A model generated the notes under the pieces. The model was not told the DNA's origin. It worked only from the letters and a program-made list of their open reading frames with translations, and did not search any database. 25,541 bases of DNA, taken from the NCBI GenBank assembly GCA_037447655.1, contig JBBHKE010002127.1, forward strand, positions 99,633 through 125,173, written 5' to 3'. Shown in pieces: positions 1-9,223 of the stretch (position 1 is its first letter; each line of letters starts with the position of its first letter). Origin of the DNA: Zygnema cylindricum (taxonomy: Eukaryota > Streptophyta > Zygnematophyceae > Zygnematales > Zygnemataceae). The position numbers were made by a program, and so were the translations under genes.

Positions 1-207
1 TTCTGAAACATTAGAAAACTTTAGCTAAAAATGGAGAAATAGAGAGAGAAAAAGATAGAGAGAGGAAAAGACATAGAGAGGAAAAGATAGCAAAGGAGAG
101 ATACAGAAAAGGAGAGAGATAGAAAAAGAGAGAGATAAAGAGGTAAAAATCGATTTCAAAAGATTACAAAGTCTTGCATGCACCCCGCCATAAGGACACC
201 TACGCGG

Positions 208-266
<59 letters not shown>

Positions 267-442
267 AAGAAAAAAAAAAAAAAAAAAGGTTGAGGAAGGT
301 AGTGATAAAAAGAAAAAGGAGTTTTGTAGAAAAAAGGGGAAAAAAAAGGCGTGAAATCTTAAAAAAAAAATGAGGGGCGGGAGGGGGAGGTGGTGAGAGG
401 GGACAGGGGAGAGAAGATAAAAGTAATTGAAAAAGGGACTCT

Positions 443-474
<32 letters not shown>

Positions 475-539
475 TTAAAAACCCCTCAAAAAACTCTTAA
501 AAATCCTAAAAAAATAGTAAAAAAAAAAAAAAAAAAAGC
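1..539. repeat. Purine-rich and poly-A low-complexity DNA
   Basis: Positions 33-145 are a degenerate GA/GAAA purine repeat. Positions 210-288 are an almost pure A tract of about 80 bases broken by three G residues, and further A tracts lie at about 443-469 and 519-537. A long A tract can be a retroposon tail, but no recognisable LINE or SINE body precedes it and no target duplication could be identified. No gene is seen here. Confidence 0.85.
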
Positions 540-699
540 TTGAAAACCACACCTTTGCATGAATGTGGTTTCTACGAGGTGCACAAACTGTTCCCTTGTG
601 GCCGTACAGTTTTTCAAAAGTACCATTCCTGGACCGTAGTGGTCACTATGGGGCCCCAACTCCTCCGCAGATTCTCCAAACCCGCAACCCTTGGGGAAA

Positions 700-1140
700 A
701 CCTAAAAATCCATTCTATTTTAGGGTTCAGGTAAAGGGTTTCAGGTTTTTCCAGGGTTTTCTAGGGTTTTTTAAGAGATTTTAAAAGGTTTTGAGCGATT
801 TTAAGAAGTCAAAAGAGGTTTGAAGAGGTTAAAATTTTTAAAGGATAAGAATTGAATTTTAAGGTTTCAGCTGTAGGGTTTAGTGGTTATGAGCGAGGTT
901 GTAGAAATTAGGGTTAGGGTTTAAGGGCAAGTACGAACTAATTTTACTGCTCCTGAAAAATTTGAGTACTGGAGTTTAGGTTTCAAATTTTAGGTTTAAG
1001 TTTCAACAATTAGGTTTTAGGTTTTAACGTTTAATTTTATATTTTAGAAATTAGGTTGAAGTTTAAACGTTTAGGTTTAGGTTTCAACGTTTAGGTTTAG
1101 TTTTTTCACATTTGAGTAAAGGTTTTACAGATAGGGTTTA
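700..1140 (+). repeat. Degenerate telomere-like TTTAGG/TTTAGGG repeats
   Basis: Many spaced copies of TTTAGG, TTAGGG and GGTTTAGGTTT occur (for example near 717, 876, 908-922, 975-1025 and 1068-1100), mixed with TTTCAACGTTTAGG variants. The plant telomere unit is TTTAGGG, so this resembles an old interstitial telomeric tract or a related simple repeat. It is degenerate and is not an intact telomere. The segment just before it (540-700) is of ordinary composition, with a short inverted repeat AAACCACA/TGTGGTTT at about 543-571, and is not recognised. Confidence 0.55.
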
Positions 1141-1149
1141 AGTTTTAAT

Positions 1150-1222
1150 TTCTCTCTCTCTCCCCCTTTTCCCCTCCCAATCTCCCCCTCTCTCTCTCTC
1201 TCCCTCTCCCTCTCCCTCTCAC
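1150..1222 (+). repeat. CT-rich microsatellite
   Basis: An impure (CT)n/(CCCT)n tract. A complementary purine-rich GA tract follows at about 1360-1420, so the two could pair. No coding sense is seen on either strand; the Arg-Glu reading on the minus strand is an artefact of the repeat. Confidence 0.85.
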
Positions 1223-1299
1223 TTCCTGCACCTACCTTCAAAGTCGGGCTGTTCGCATAAAGACAAAGTCGGTGGGCGTACGGCTGGCATCCCATCTGA

Positions 1300-1350
1300 A
1301 TGATGACGTCCATCGCGCCCTCATTGGCTGGCATGGCGATTCGCACGTGT
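1300..1350. promoter_or_regulatory. Cluster of bZIP/G-box and CCAAT-like motifs
   Basis: Within 50 bases lie TGACGTC (1304-1310, a bZIP-type core), ATTGG (1323-1327, an inverted CCAAT box) and CACGTG (1344-1349, a G-box). The local composition is more GC-rich than the surroundings. Such clusters are common in plant promoters, but no coding region follows on either side within 1 kb, so a promoter role is only a guess. Confidence 0.25.
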
Positions 1351-1640
1351 GAAATTCTCAGAGGAGGAAAGAGAGATTAGAGGGGGGGAGGGCAGGGAGA
1401 GAAGGAAGAGGGAACCTTTCTCAAAATCTCTTCCTCTCTAAGTCAAAAATGAGACGTTGAAAAAGTTTTTAAAATTTTGACGCGTATCGATTTCAAATTC
1501 GCTCGAAAACGTTTTGAGTTCGCTCGAATCAGTTCGATTTTTTTCTATTCTGTCGGATATGTGGAATCTGTTCGAAAGTACGGATTTTGGTTCCGTACGT
1601 CAATTTTGGAACCATTTTTAGCCAGCATGTACGGCAGATC

Positions 1641-1692
1641 CAAACCCAAATCCCAAATCCCAAATCTAAATATATATATATATATATATATA
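1641..1692. repeat. AAATCCC heptamers followed by (TA)n
   Basis: Three to four copies of an AAACCC/AAATCCC heptamer lead straight into a (TA)n tract at about 1670-1692. This is simple sequence with no gene. Confidence 0.8.
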
Positions 1693-3080
1693 AATAATAT
1701 ACATACCTACTTTAGTTTCTAAACTCCTTTGAAGCTTAAAAGGCTTTCTTTTCGAGTATGACTCTTGACTTTTTTTAGCAATTATGTATTCTGTATGATA
1801 ATTATAGCACAGTTCCTGTACTTGTTTTATGTAAAAATACATAGATATTAAAATATCCTAGTATAATTGGCACTTTGGTACTTTTATATGATTTGGTAGC
1901 TTTGTAAAAATATATAACCAAAATATAATAATTTTGTAACTAAATACATGGCAAACAAAATAGACGAAACTAAAACTAAAAAAAAAACTATCTAGTAGAC
2001 ATATGTACTTGATAACCAAAAACAATTGTATGAGTTTAAAACTTTCAAAACAAAGAAAATGGGAGGAAAGGATACGTATATTAAACAATATAGCCAATGG
2101 TAAATTGCTAACATAGAAGTTAACAAGTTTAAGAGGATAAAAAGTTGCAAAAAGTCGCCCTTTATTACTCGAGGCTTTTTTTCGCTGCTTTAAAGGTTTT
2201 GTCCTGTAGCAAAAAATGATGATTACTCTTTACCTTTTTCATACTTACGAAAAGGCTAAAAAACTCATGAAAGAAATCAAAAACCAACGAGTTTAATATT
2301 CTTCATACTGTCAAAAACATCATGTCGACGAACAAAAAAAACAACTTGAAGACTATAAAATCTCTTAACCAAAAGCTAAAGGATATATAGCGACTCACAC
2401 ACATGTACATTATATATATCAACATCTCAAACATCGATACATTTCCAATAATTTGTGTGAGTACTATTCTTTATTAGAAGCTCTAGACCTTCTAATTCTT
2501 GTTCGTCTCTCTTTGTGAAAAATATCGCACTTGAAACAAAAAAAACCAAATCACTTTTTAAAACTCGAAAAAAGTGATTTTAAATCACTTTTTCCCATTT
2601 TCCTTCATCATCAAAACTGAATTACTTTCCTACATCCTCTATTTGCAAAATAATCATTATTTAGACCCCTTTTTGACCCTTATAAAACCCGTTTAAACCC
2701 TCGAAACCAGCAATATTTTTATATTTATTATCGACTGGGGAGAGGACGTTTCCCACAATTGGATATTTCAGTTTCCATTGTTTATATTATTATTATTTTA
2801 TTATTCTTTTAAATTAAATCTCCTAGCTTTCAGGAAACTTAACCTTTATTTCTGGTCTTCCGTTTGTTATTCGGACCATAAACAAACACAAGTAACGACA
2901 GTTTTCTTTTTTTTTATTAATTTTTTATTCATATTTTTTCTTCACACTAGAATAAGCTTTACAACCACCAATTTTACCTCTCTGTAAAAAAAAAAAAAAA
3001 ACTTTCATTCCCCCCTTTCAATTCCTCTCTCATCCTCTCTTAAATCGATGAAATACCATTATCATGTGACATTTGTCACG
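1693..3080. other. AT-rich intergenic DNA without a recognised gene
   Basis: Short ORFs here are dominated by Phe, Ile, Leu and Lys, as expected from AT-rich non-coding DNA, and none matches a known family. The only local structure is a set of alternating AAATCACTTTTT and AAAAAGTGATTT copies at 2548-2594, able to fold into a hairpin with an 8-base loop, and an A tract near 2986-3001. Confidence 0.6.
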
Positions 3081-3095
3081 AGTTTCCCCTCCAAT

Positions 3096-3464
3096 TACAC
3101 CGAAAACGTATTAAAGTACTCTTTACCCCTTTTCCTTTTCTCTCAAAAAAATTCTATCCAATTTGTACCTCTTTTCTATTCCTCTTTAAAACTTTTTATC
3201 CAATTAGTCCGAAAACTTATTTAAGTACTTCGAAACCCTTTTCCCTTTATCTTAAAAATTCCGTATCCAATTAGTCGCAACACTTGTTAAAGTACTTTGT
3301 ACCCATTTTCGCTTTCCCTTAGGGCGCTTTTATCCAATTAGTCGGAAAACTTATCTAAGTCCTCCGTATCCCGTTTCCCTTCTTCCCAAAACTTCCGTAT
3401 CCAACTAGTCGAAAAACTTTTTTTAAGTCCTTCGTATCCCTTTTCCCCTTCTCTCAAAACTTGG
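3096..3464 (-). repeat. 67-bp tandem array derived from the last codons of the Hikeshi gene
   Basis: Unit starts marked by TAGTC (plus strand) fall at 3205, 3272, 3339 and 3406, which is an exact 67-bp spacing. A further unit starts at 3096 (TACACCG variant) and is followed by a 42-bp partial unit. The unit is homologous to 3486-3552, the stretch encoding the final 21 residues of the neighbouring Hikeshi-family protein. Read on the minus strand, the unit at 3339-3405 is still open in the matching frame, beginning WIRKF and ending DKFSD plus a stop at the same place as the gene. The units at 3205 and 3272 carry early stops and the one at 3406 carries a frame change. The units are roughly 80 percent alike by eye. 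Because the coding copy is conserved across plants, the array most likely came from the gene, not the reverse. Confidence 0.9.
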
Positions 3465-3488
3465 TTTTAGTTTTAGTTTTAGTTTTAG
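3465..3488 (+). repeat. Four perfect TTTTAG hexamers
   Basis: Four head-to-tail TTTTAG copies at 3465, 3471, 3477 and 3483 sit between the last array unit and the coding copy. They expand that interval from 67 to 80 bases. On the minus strand they start at the gene's stop codon, so they form the beginning of its 3' untranslated region. Confidence 0.9.
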
Positions 3489-5821
3489 TCGGAAAACTTG
3501 TTTAAGTACTCCGGATCCCTTTTTGCTTTCTCTTGAAACTTTTTGAACCATCGGTCGAGAATGTCCATTGGTACGACAAGTTGATTATTATGCATACTAC
3601 AATACGACATCATATAGTTGAACAAATTTTCTCCCACTTTTAAAGCTAATTGTTCTATTTTCGTTTGAGAACCGACATTTAAAACCGGTAAAGTTGCGAG
3701 ATCCTCCACTGAAACTCCGATTTGAGCCGATAAAACCGGTTGGTTGGGAGGAGATATAATTGAACTAGGGTTTAAATGGTGTCCCGTGGGCCATAAAAGT
3801 GCTAAATTTGCCGAAGGACATCCCAAATGTACGGCTCCTCGGTATTCAAAACTTGAACCAGGAGCTTGGACATAAACCGCCAAAGCTTTCGTGGGAATAA
3901 GGGAAGCTTCATTCAAAAGAAAAATGCACATTTCCTTCACTTGGTCAAATTTTTCCCCTGCGTTTCATAAAAGATCGCCGGATAGAAAACAAAAAACGAA
4001 GAAAAAAACGAAAAGAAAGAGTGGATTCTGAAGTGAGTTAGGGTTGAGGTGAGAGTTTTGAGTCAGGAATAGGTGTTAATACAGAAATGAATCGGATACA
4101 TTAACGAATTCGGTAAAACAAGTTATCCAATTATATTTTTGGTGAAAAGAAGCTTAGAGGTTTTGATGCTTAGAAGCATGTAAAATAAGATACCAACATG
4201 TGAAAAAACTAAACATGACGGCTATTTGAAAGAGAAAAAAATAAACAAAACAAACAAAAAAATGAGTAGAATTTATCGAATAGGGAAGAAGTGACAAAAA
4301 CAACTTGTCCCACAAATAACTTGCGGAATTAAAACTTGTACAAAACAACATACCGGTTCTTCCAAACTCAAAATATCTTCAATAACTAATACTAATAGAA
4401 AGAAATACTAACTATACTAATAACCAATGCAGCAATTGTGCAAAAAATATTGAACCCTGATAAGCCATTTTGAAAATGCAAGTAAATTTTGAAGTGACGT
4501 GAAGCTGAATTAAAGAATGGATCAAAACCGAATAAAATCATTTAACGAACAACAGGAATTCAACAACCGCCATATTTCCTTCTCAAGATTCAAAAATATA
4601 AGTCAAAAGAAATGAAAGTCTTCACTGAAACAGAAAAAAAAAAAAAATGTCACAAATCTATGTCGAATTCAGTACAACAAATTCCCCGACAAGTCCATGA
4701 AAAGTGGTTTTCAGGAAAAAAAACACGTTCTTACGACATTTTTGAACAGGGACATTTGCATTTGAAAAAATCTAATATGTGAAGCTCCGAAGTTTTCAGT
4801 GAAAATGGCTAAAAAAAAAGGGTTTCCTAGAGTTTTTTAGGGTTTTTTAGGGTTTTTTGAACGATGAAGGGAGACAAATATATTACATGGTTTTAAATAA
4901 TGGAACTAGAAAATTAACAACCGTAAAATAAATGCAAAGATTTAACACAACCAAACGTTTAAAATAACCGTAACAAAAAAAAATTGTGATTCAAAATCGG
5001 GTCGATAAACACTTGGAAATGTTAAAGGAAACGACTTTCCTGAACTTGAGACAACTGAAAAAAGTTACCAATTTATATTCTCTTTGAAATAAATAAGAAG
5101 TGAGACTCTTGAAACAAGCATAGAATTATAGAGCATTAATTACTCCAAAAAATCGTTATTATTGTTAAGAAATAATTTACATGAAAATTGCTTCAATTTT
5201 AATAAGCACACTTCCGGACCAAATTGGATGTGGACAATTGTGAAGCATAAAAACAAATTAGTGTTAAAATAACAAACAATTACTATTATTAAAGATAATT
5301 TTTGTGTTCATAAGCCATTAAAAAAAATGAGATCGAATTATTGTTCAACTCTAATAGCAATATCTCTTGTAGTACACAAACGGGTGTAAACGGAACATGT
5401 AAACCGTACAACAGTTATAACTGAAAATAAATTTCTATGTTAAAATTGAGGAATTGAGTAAAATTGAGTAAAAATTTGGTAAAAAAACTATAACCCTAAT
5501 ATATGATACAAGTACAAACATGAAATTACAACAATAATAAAAAAAGAACACGAGTTTACAACAATAATAATAACAACAATAACAATAATGATAACAATAA
5601 TAACAATAATAACAATAATAACAATAATAACAATAAAAATAAAAATAATAAAAATAATAACAATAATAATAATATTAGTTTAATAATATGATTTTGGTTA
5701 AAGGAATTGTAATTTTACCGACAAAAAAGTTCATATCCAATAGCCATCGGTGGTCGTCCACTTGTTGAAATCTCGAAGAGTCCAACGGAAAACTGCGATT
5801 GGGGAAAATTACGCCAAACAT
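3485..5821 (-). CDS. HKL: Hikeshi/OPI10-family Hsp70 nuclear import carrier (two exons)
   Basis: The coding sequence is the minus-strand join of exon 1 (5821-5719) and exon 2 (3957-3485), giving about 191 residues, close to the roughly 200 usual for the family. Exon 1 begins MFGVIFPNRSFPLD, the conserved family N-terminus, and ends with one base of a Gly codon before GTAAAA. Exon 2 follows an AG acceptor, completes that Gly and runs GEKFDQVKEMCIFLLN. Further landmarks are KALAVYVQAPGSSFEYRGAV, IGVSVEDLATLP, KVGENLFNYM and the strongly conserved end VVPMDILDRWFKKFQEKAKR, followed by DPEYL. Animal Hikeshi carries Hsp70/Hsc70 into the nucleus under heat stress through nucleoporin FG repeats, and plant homologues are linked to thermotolerance. 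No membrane segment or signal peptide is seen. The frame is intact. The 1761-bp intron holds an AAT/AAC microsatellite and TTTTTTAGGG repeats. The start is fixed by the conserved MFG opening, although the context (T at -3) is weak. The terminal codons have spawned a tandem array downstream. Confidence 0.93.
4822..4860 (+). repeat. TTTTTTAGGG decamer repeat in the Hikeshi intron
   Basis: About three copies of a TTTTTTAGGG-like unit lie inside the intron. It recalls the telomere-like repeats near 700-1140, but it is short and has no evident function. Confidence 0.6.
5526..5680. repeat. AAT/AAC trinucleotide microsatellite in the Hikeshi intron
   Basis: About 150 bases are built from AAT, AAC and AAAAAT units, including a regular AACAATAAT-type hexamer/nonamer section at 5570-5640. 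It lies about 40 bases inside the intron from the exon 1 donor. It is simple sequence without coding sense. Confidence 0.9.
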
Positions 5822-6250
5822 GGAAATGGCCAAAAAAAATAATCAAATTGTTCAAAAATATTCAAACCTTGGAACAAATTTTCAGCAAATTTCACCAAAA
5901 GAAATGGGGCTTGGAAGGAGCCAACCAATTGTTAGCTCACAAGTTCCCCAAAAAATGTTCCCAAAAAATGAAAAATTACAAAGCTAGCGGAGTCGGAAAA
6001 AGAAAAACAAAAAAAGAAAAACCAAAAATAAAATAATCGCTAGGCTGATTGGCTATAGTTTCCAAAAATTTGAAGCCATCTTTGCTTTTAGTTAAAAAAA
6101 ATGTGAAAAATAATCAAAATGTGAAATAATGTTCGTGTGAGTATGAGGAAGCTAAAGCCCTAAAAAGAAAAAAGAAAATAGAAACATCAAAAGAATGTCG
6201 TACAATTTGATTGGCCAAGCGGAGTAGTCGTCACATATGATAATAGTACG
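5822..6250 (-). promoter_or_regulatory. Upstream region of the Hikeshi gene with two CCAAT boxes
   Basis: This is the 5' flank of the gene. On the minus strand CCAAT occurs at 6052-6048 and 6214-6210, about 230 and 390 bases before the ATG. Short overlapping plus-strand ORFs at 5799-6036 are Lys/Gln-rich and look like noise. No clear TATA box was identified. The transposon cluster starts at 6252, so the promoter may be compressed against it. Confidence 0.3.
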
Positions 6251-6251
6251 G

Positions 6252-6268
6252 TACAGTACAGTACAGTA
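6252..6268. repeat. (TACAG)3TA array at a transposon left end
   Basis: The sequence TACAGTACAGTACAGTA directly precedes CACCG of the MITE at 6264, so the last CAGTA belongs to the element. The two additional TACAG copies match what a TA-targeting element with CAG termini would leave as excision footprints, or as repeated insertions into its own end. Confidence 0.7.
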
Positions 6269-6489
6269 CACCGTGCATTGGTATTAGTGGAAATAAAAAT
6301 TTCGTCACATAAAACATGTTTCCTCCGTACACACCTGTCCCAATTTTACACCGAGACCGCCAATCGGAAGGGGAAAATACTGAATTTCAATCGAAACCGT
6401 CGGATCCATTTTCCGACAATCGTGTACGGAGAAAAGATGTTTAACTGGTAAAAAAAGCATCAACACTAATAGCGATACAAGGTGTACTG
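6264..6489. mobile_element. CAGTACACC-family foldback MITE, copy 1 (226 bp)
   Basis: The element starts CAGTACACCGTGCATTGG and ends GGTGTACTG, with TA on both outer sides (6262-6263 and 6490-6491). The two halves are complementary over roughly 90 bases, including AACATGTTTCCTCCGTACAC on the left and its inverted counterpart GTGTACGGAGAAAAG on the right. There is no coding capacity. CAGT termini with a TA duplication are typical of Tc1/mariner-type (including plant pogo-like) elements, so I place it there provisionally. Confidence 0.85.
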
Positions 6490-6644
6490 TAACATTGGAG
6501 AATACAGTATGGAACAATACAGTACACCGTCAATCGCTATTAGAGTATATAACGCCAATTCGGTGCCCTTTTTTCAAAAAAAAAAACCCGAAATACAATC
6601 CATTATTCTATTTTTTCCATTATTCTAATTAGGTTTTTTTTTCA

Positions 6645-7402
6645 ATTAGCGTTAATAATGAAAGTACAATTCGATGGAAATAGTGTGGCGTACGGACATA
6701 ATATTTCAGTACGAAGTGGTACTTTTTGAATTACAAAGGCATTAAAAGACACTTAACATTATTGCGCACACATGTGAATGTGCACTGGAAGAAAGAGATG
6801 CAAACTCGTCGACAAAAATCACGTTCTCATATGTTCGTCCGTCGACCGTGTGAACAGCGCGACGGCGTACGAATTGTCAGATTTTGTACGAATACACATA
6901 TTACTGTAGACATCGAAAGGGCGGGTATTTATTATTCAGGACAACCAAAATTACAGTTAGGGATTCATTAGTATATATATATATATATATATTTAAAAAA
7001 AAAAAAAAAAAAATCCGATTAGTGTTAATAATGAAAGTACACTGCGATGGAAATAGTGTGGCGTACGGACAGGATATTTCCGTACGAAATGTTACATTCT
7101 GAATTACAAAGGCATAAAAAGATACTTAACACTATTGCGCACACATGTGAATGTGCACTGGAAGAAAGAGATGTAAACTCGTCGACAAAAATCACGTTCT
7201 CATATGTTCGTCCGTCGACCGTGTGAACAGTGCGACGACGTACGAATTGTCAGATTTTGTACGAATACACATGTTACTGTAGACATCGAAAGGGCGGGTA
7301 TTTATTATTCAGGACAACCCAAATTACAGTTAGGGGTTAATTAGTATATATATATATATATTTAAAAAAATATATATATATATATCCGATTAGTGTTAAT
7401 AA
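6645..7402. repeat. Two ~370-bp tandem units inside the element at 6520
   Basis: GTTAATAATGAAAGTACA-like starts occur at 6651 and 7024, and a third short start at 7394, spaced by 373 and 370 bases. The two full units are nearly identical through landmarks such as GTGTGGCGTACGGACA, TGAATGTGCACTGGAAGAAA, GGGCGGGTATTTATTATTCA and a terminal (TA)n plus A tract. The (TA)n and A tract lengths differ between units. The reading frame open in unit 1 is closed by TAA in unit 2, so it is not a conserved protein. Confidence 0.9.
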
Positions 7403-7459
7403 TACTAATTGATTTTTTACGCTATTTATTCCTTTACTCTAATAGTGATTGACGGTGTA

Positions 7460-8617
7460 CAGTACACCGCGAATCGTAATTAGAGGAATGAAAAAATTAG
7501 AGTTAAAAAAATAAAAAAACCAAAAAAAAAATTAGAGCAATGAACTCTAATTTATGTGATAGAACTTTTTCACAAAAGAAGTTTGCTCTAATTTAATTAA
7601 GTACTCTATATTGGGTTATGTCGACAATAATTATCCGCGCTAAAATTACGAACACTAAATTACGTAGACGTACAAAATCTGTTTGTCCGTATAGTTTTGA
7701 CGTCATCATGACGTTAGAACCATTTGTCGCGCTGAATGTCAGTTAATGTTCACACTGACGACGATGCTGTCGACGGACGAGAGTTATGCGAACGACTTTT
7801 TTTCGATATGAATTATTTTTGTTTAGTGTGATTTCACGTGCGAGCGTGATTCTAATTAAATCATTATTTTTAACTTTTTACTTATAAAAGTACAATTTTG
7901 CACGGTCGGACGTCGTCCGTACTCCACACTATGTAAAACGAACCTATAATATAATTTTTTACGCTAATTAAACCTTACCTTAAATAGAATAATGAAGATT
8001 TTATAAACATTTACTCTATTTAATGTGATAGAGTTTAAATTTAGGGCGACCGAATTAGCGTTATTTACTCTAACTAGTAAATCACGCCCGTTACACGGGC
8101 ATGGACTGTGTCCTATTTTTCATGCCCGTTACACGAACTTGGACACTGTTCCATTTATCATGCCTGTTACACTTGGGACCGTGTCCTGTTTATAAAAACA
8201 TCAAAGTACTATTGTACTGTTTTAAACTTCCGTACGGTCTTTTGTAGTCGCGACCCAAAACAAAACGATTGACGCAAACCGGTTGACAGGATCGAGCAAC
8301 CAAGATCGAATCGAGGCAGTGTCCCGTTTATCATGCACGTTTACCCGCGCATGGACCGCGACCTGTTTATCAAAACGTCCAAGTACTTTCTGTACTATTC
8401 AAAGCGTACGTACGTACATTTGTATACGCAACCCAAAAGTACACAACGATTGACGAAAATTTGCGATTTGCGGGACAGGGTTACCCGTTTGCTGACGACG
8501 ACCGAGGGACACGCCGTTTAGGGGTGCAGACGAACAAAAAGTGGGCCTATTTAAAGGTTCCAAAGTGACGACCATCGGTCTATAATTTCAATAGAGATTA
8601 CGATTCGCGGTGTACTG
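7460..8617. mobile_element. CAGTACACC-family element nested in the right end of the previous one
   Basis: The left end is CAGTACACCGCGAATCG at 7460 and the right end is the exact inverse CGATTCGCGGTGTACTG ending at 8617. It is about 1158 bp and is flanked by TA at 7458-7459 and 8618-8619. It sits exactly at the TA within GGTG-TA-CTG, the terminus of the element starting at 6520, with the displaced CTG found on its far side. The interior contains a tandem 38-bp repeat and a segment (about 7850-7950) resembling part of the element at 10887-11425. No transposase is visible. Confidence 0.82.
8083..8490. repeat. 38-bp tandem repeats with a palindromic core and a 173-bp higher-order copy
   Basis: Units beginning CA(T/C)GCCCGTTACAC start at 8083, 8121 and 8159 (period 38), each ending in a GTGTCCTATTT/CTGTTTAT-like tail. 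A fourth starts at 8332. The block 8159-8331 is repeated in diverged form from 8332 to about 8485, sharing CAAAGTACT, GTACTNTT, CGACCCAAAA-like and ACGATTGACG landmarks. The first unit contains GCCCGT-TAC-ACGGGC, a short perfect hairpin. Confidence 0.8.
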
Positions 8618-8629
8618 TACTGTACTGTA
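8618..8629. repeat. (TACTG)2TA array at a transposon right end
   Basis: TACTGTACTGTA follows the right terminus of the nested element. The first TACTG is explained by the interrupted host element. The second is one unit more than a single nesting predicts. Confidence 0.75.
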
Positions 8630-8732
8630 AACTCATATTTAAAAAAATTAACATACAGCCTGACCTTCTGATTTAGTTTGAGATAGTATCGTCATTTAAA
8701 AAGTGTTACGATAATGTTTCAACAAAAGTTAA

Positions 8733-8956
8733 AACTACACCTTGAATCGCTATTAGGGTCAACATTTTTCCAACGCGTTGATCAACCTCTCTTTGCCCAC
8801 GTGTCGGATTTCCGTTCCGGGACTGCCAATATGAAAGTAAGATCCTCGGGATTCTTTAGAAACTGCATGATTAGTAATATGACAAGTGTACACGGAGAAA
8901 GGGTGTTTTTAAGAGGCGAAAAAGCATTGACTATGATAGCGATTCATGGTGTACGG
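8733..8956. mobile_element. CAGTACACC-family foldback MITE, diverged copy
   Basis: The left end reads TACACCTTGAATCGCTATTAG from 8736, and the right end reads GATAGCGATTCATGGTGTACGG up to 8956. The outermost CAG/CTG bases are mutated. Its size matches the other ~227-bp copies, and it keeps the GTGTACACGGAGAAAG inner motif. An ORF crossing it into the next copy is not a gene. Confidence 0.7.
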
Positions 8957-8994
8957 CACAATACACTGTGTATCGCTAAAAGTGATAACTCGTT

Positions 8995-9221
8995 TAGTAC
9001 ACCGTGTATCGCTATTAGTGTTAATGTTTTTTACGCCACTTAAAACATCTTTTCTCCGTACACACTTGTCGGTTTATGGATTTTAGACCGCCAATCGAAA
9101 GCTAAGAATCTTACCTATGAATCTCCACTGTTGGATATATAATCTAATAAGTGTGTACGAAGAAAAAATGTTTTAAGCGACGAAAAATAATTTAACACTA
9201 ATAGCGATACACGGTGTACTG
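8995..9221. mobile_element. CAGTACACC-family foldback MITE, copy 2 (227 bp)
   Basis: It runs from (T)AGTACACCGTGTATCGC to GCGATACACGGTGTACTG, followed by TA at 9222-9223. The first base of CAG is changed to T. It holds the inner pair TCCGTACAC (9055-9063) and GTGTACGAA (9153-9161) and the family block ACCGCCAATCGAAAGC. It is non-coding. Confidence 0.83.
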
Positions 9222-9223
9222 TA

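Larger units (their letters stand above)
6520..8622. mobile_element. Longer CAGTACACC-family element, interrupted by a second one
   Basis: The left end at 6520 reads CAGTACACCGTCAATCGC after TA (6518-6519). The right end reads ...GATTGACGGTG at 7447-7457, followed by TA and then by a foreign left end. The three missing terminal bases CTG occur at 8620-8622 after the inserted element, followed by TA (8623-8624). Removing the insert gives an element of about 940 bp with matching inverted ends (CAATCGCTATTAGAGTA against CAATCACTATTAGAGTA). Its body is mainly a ~370-bp tandem duplication. No transposase is seen. Confidence 0.8.

Noticed and set aside
210-288. Poly-A tail of a retroposon
   Set aside because: No LINE, SINE or processed-gene body is identifiable before it, and no flanking duplication could be matched.
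540-784. Two overlapping short plus-strand frames after an A tract
   Set aside because: The translations are not recognised, lack context and run into telomere-like repeats.
6726-6971. 81-codon plus-strand frame with many Arg/His/Cys residues
   Set aside because: It lies in a tandem repeat unit, lacks an ATG at its start, and the homologous frame in the second unit has a stop.
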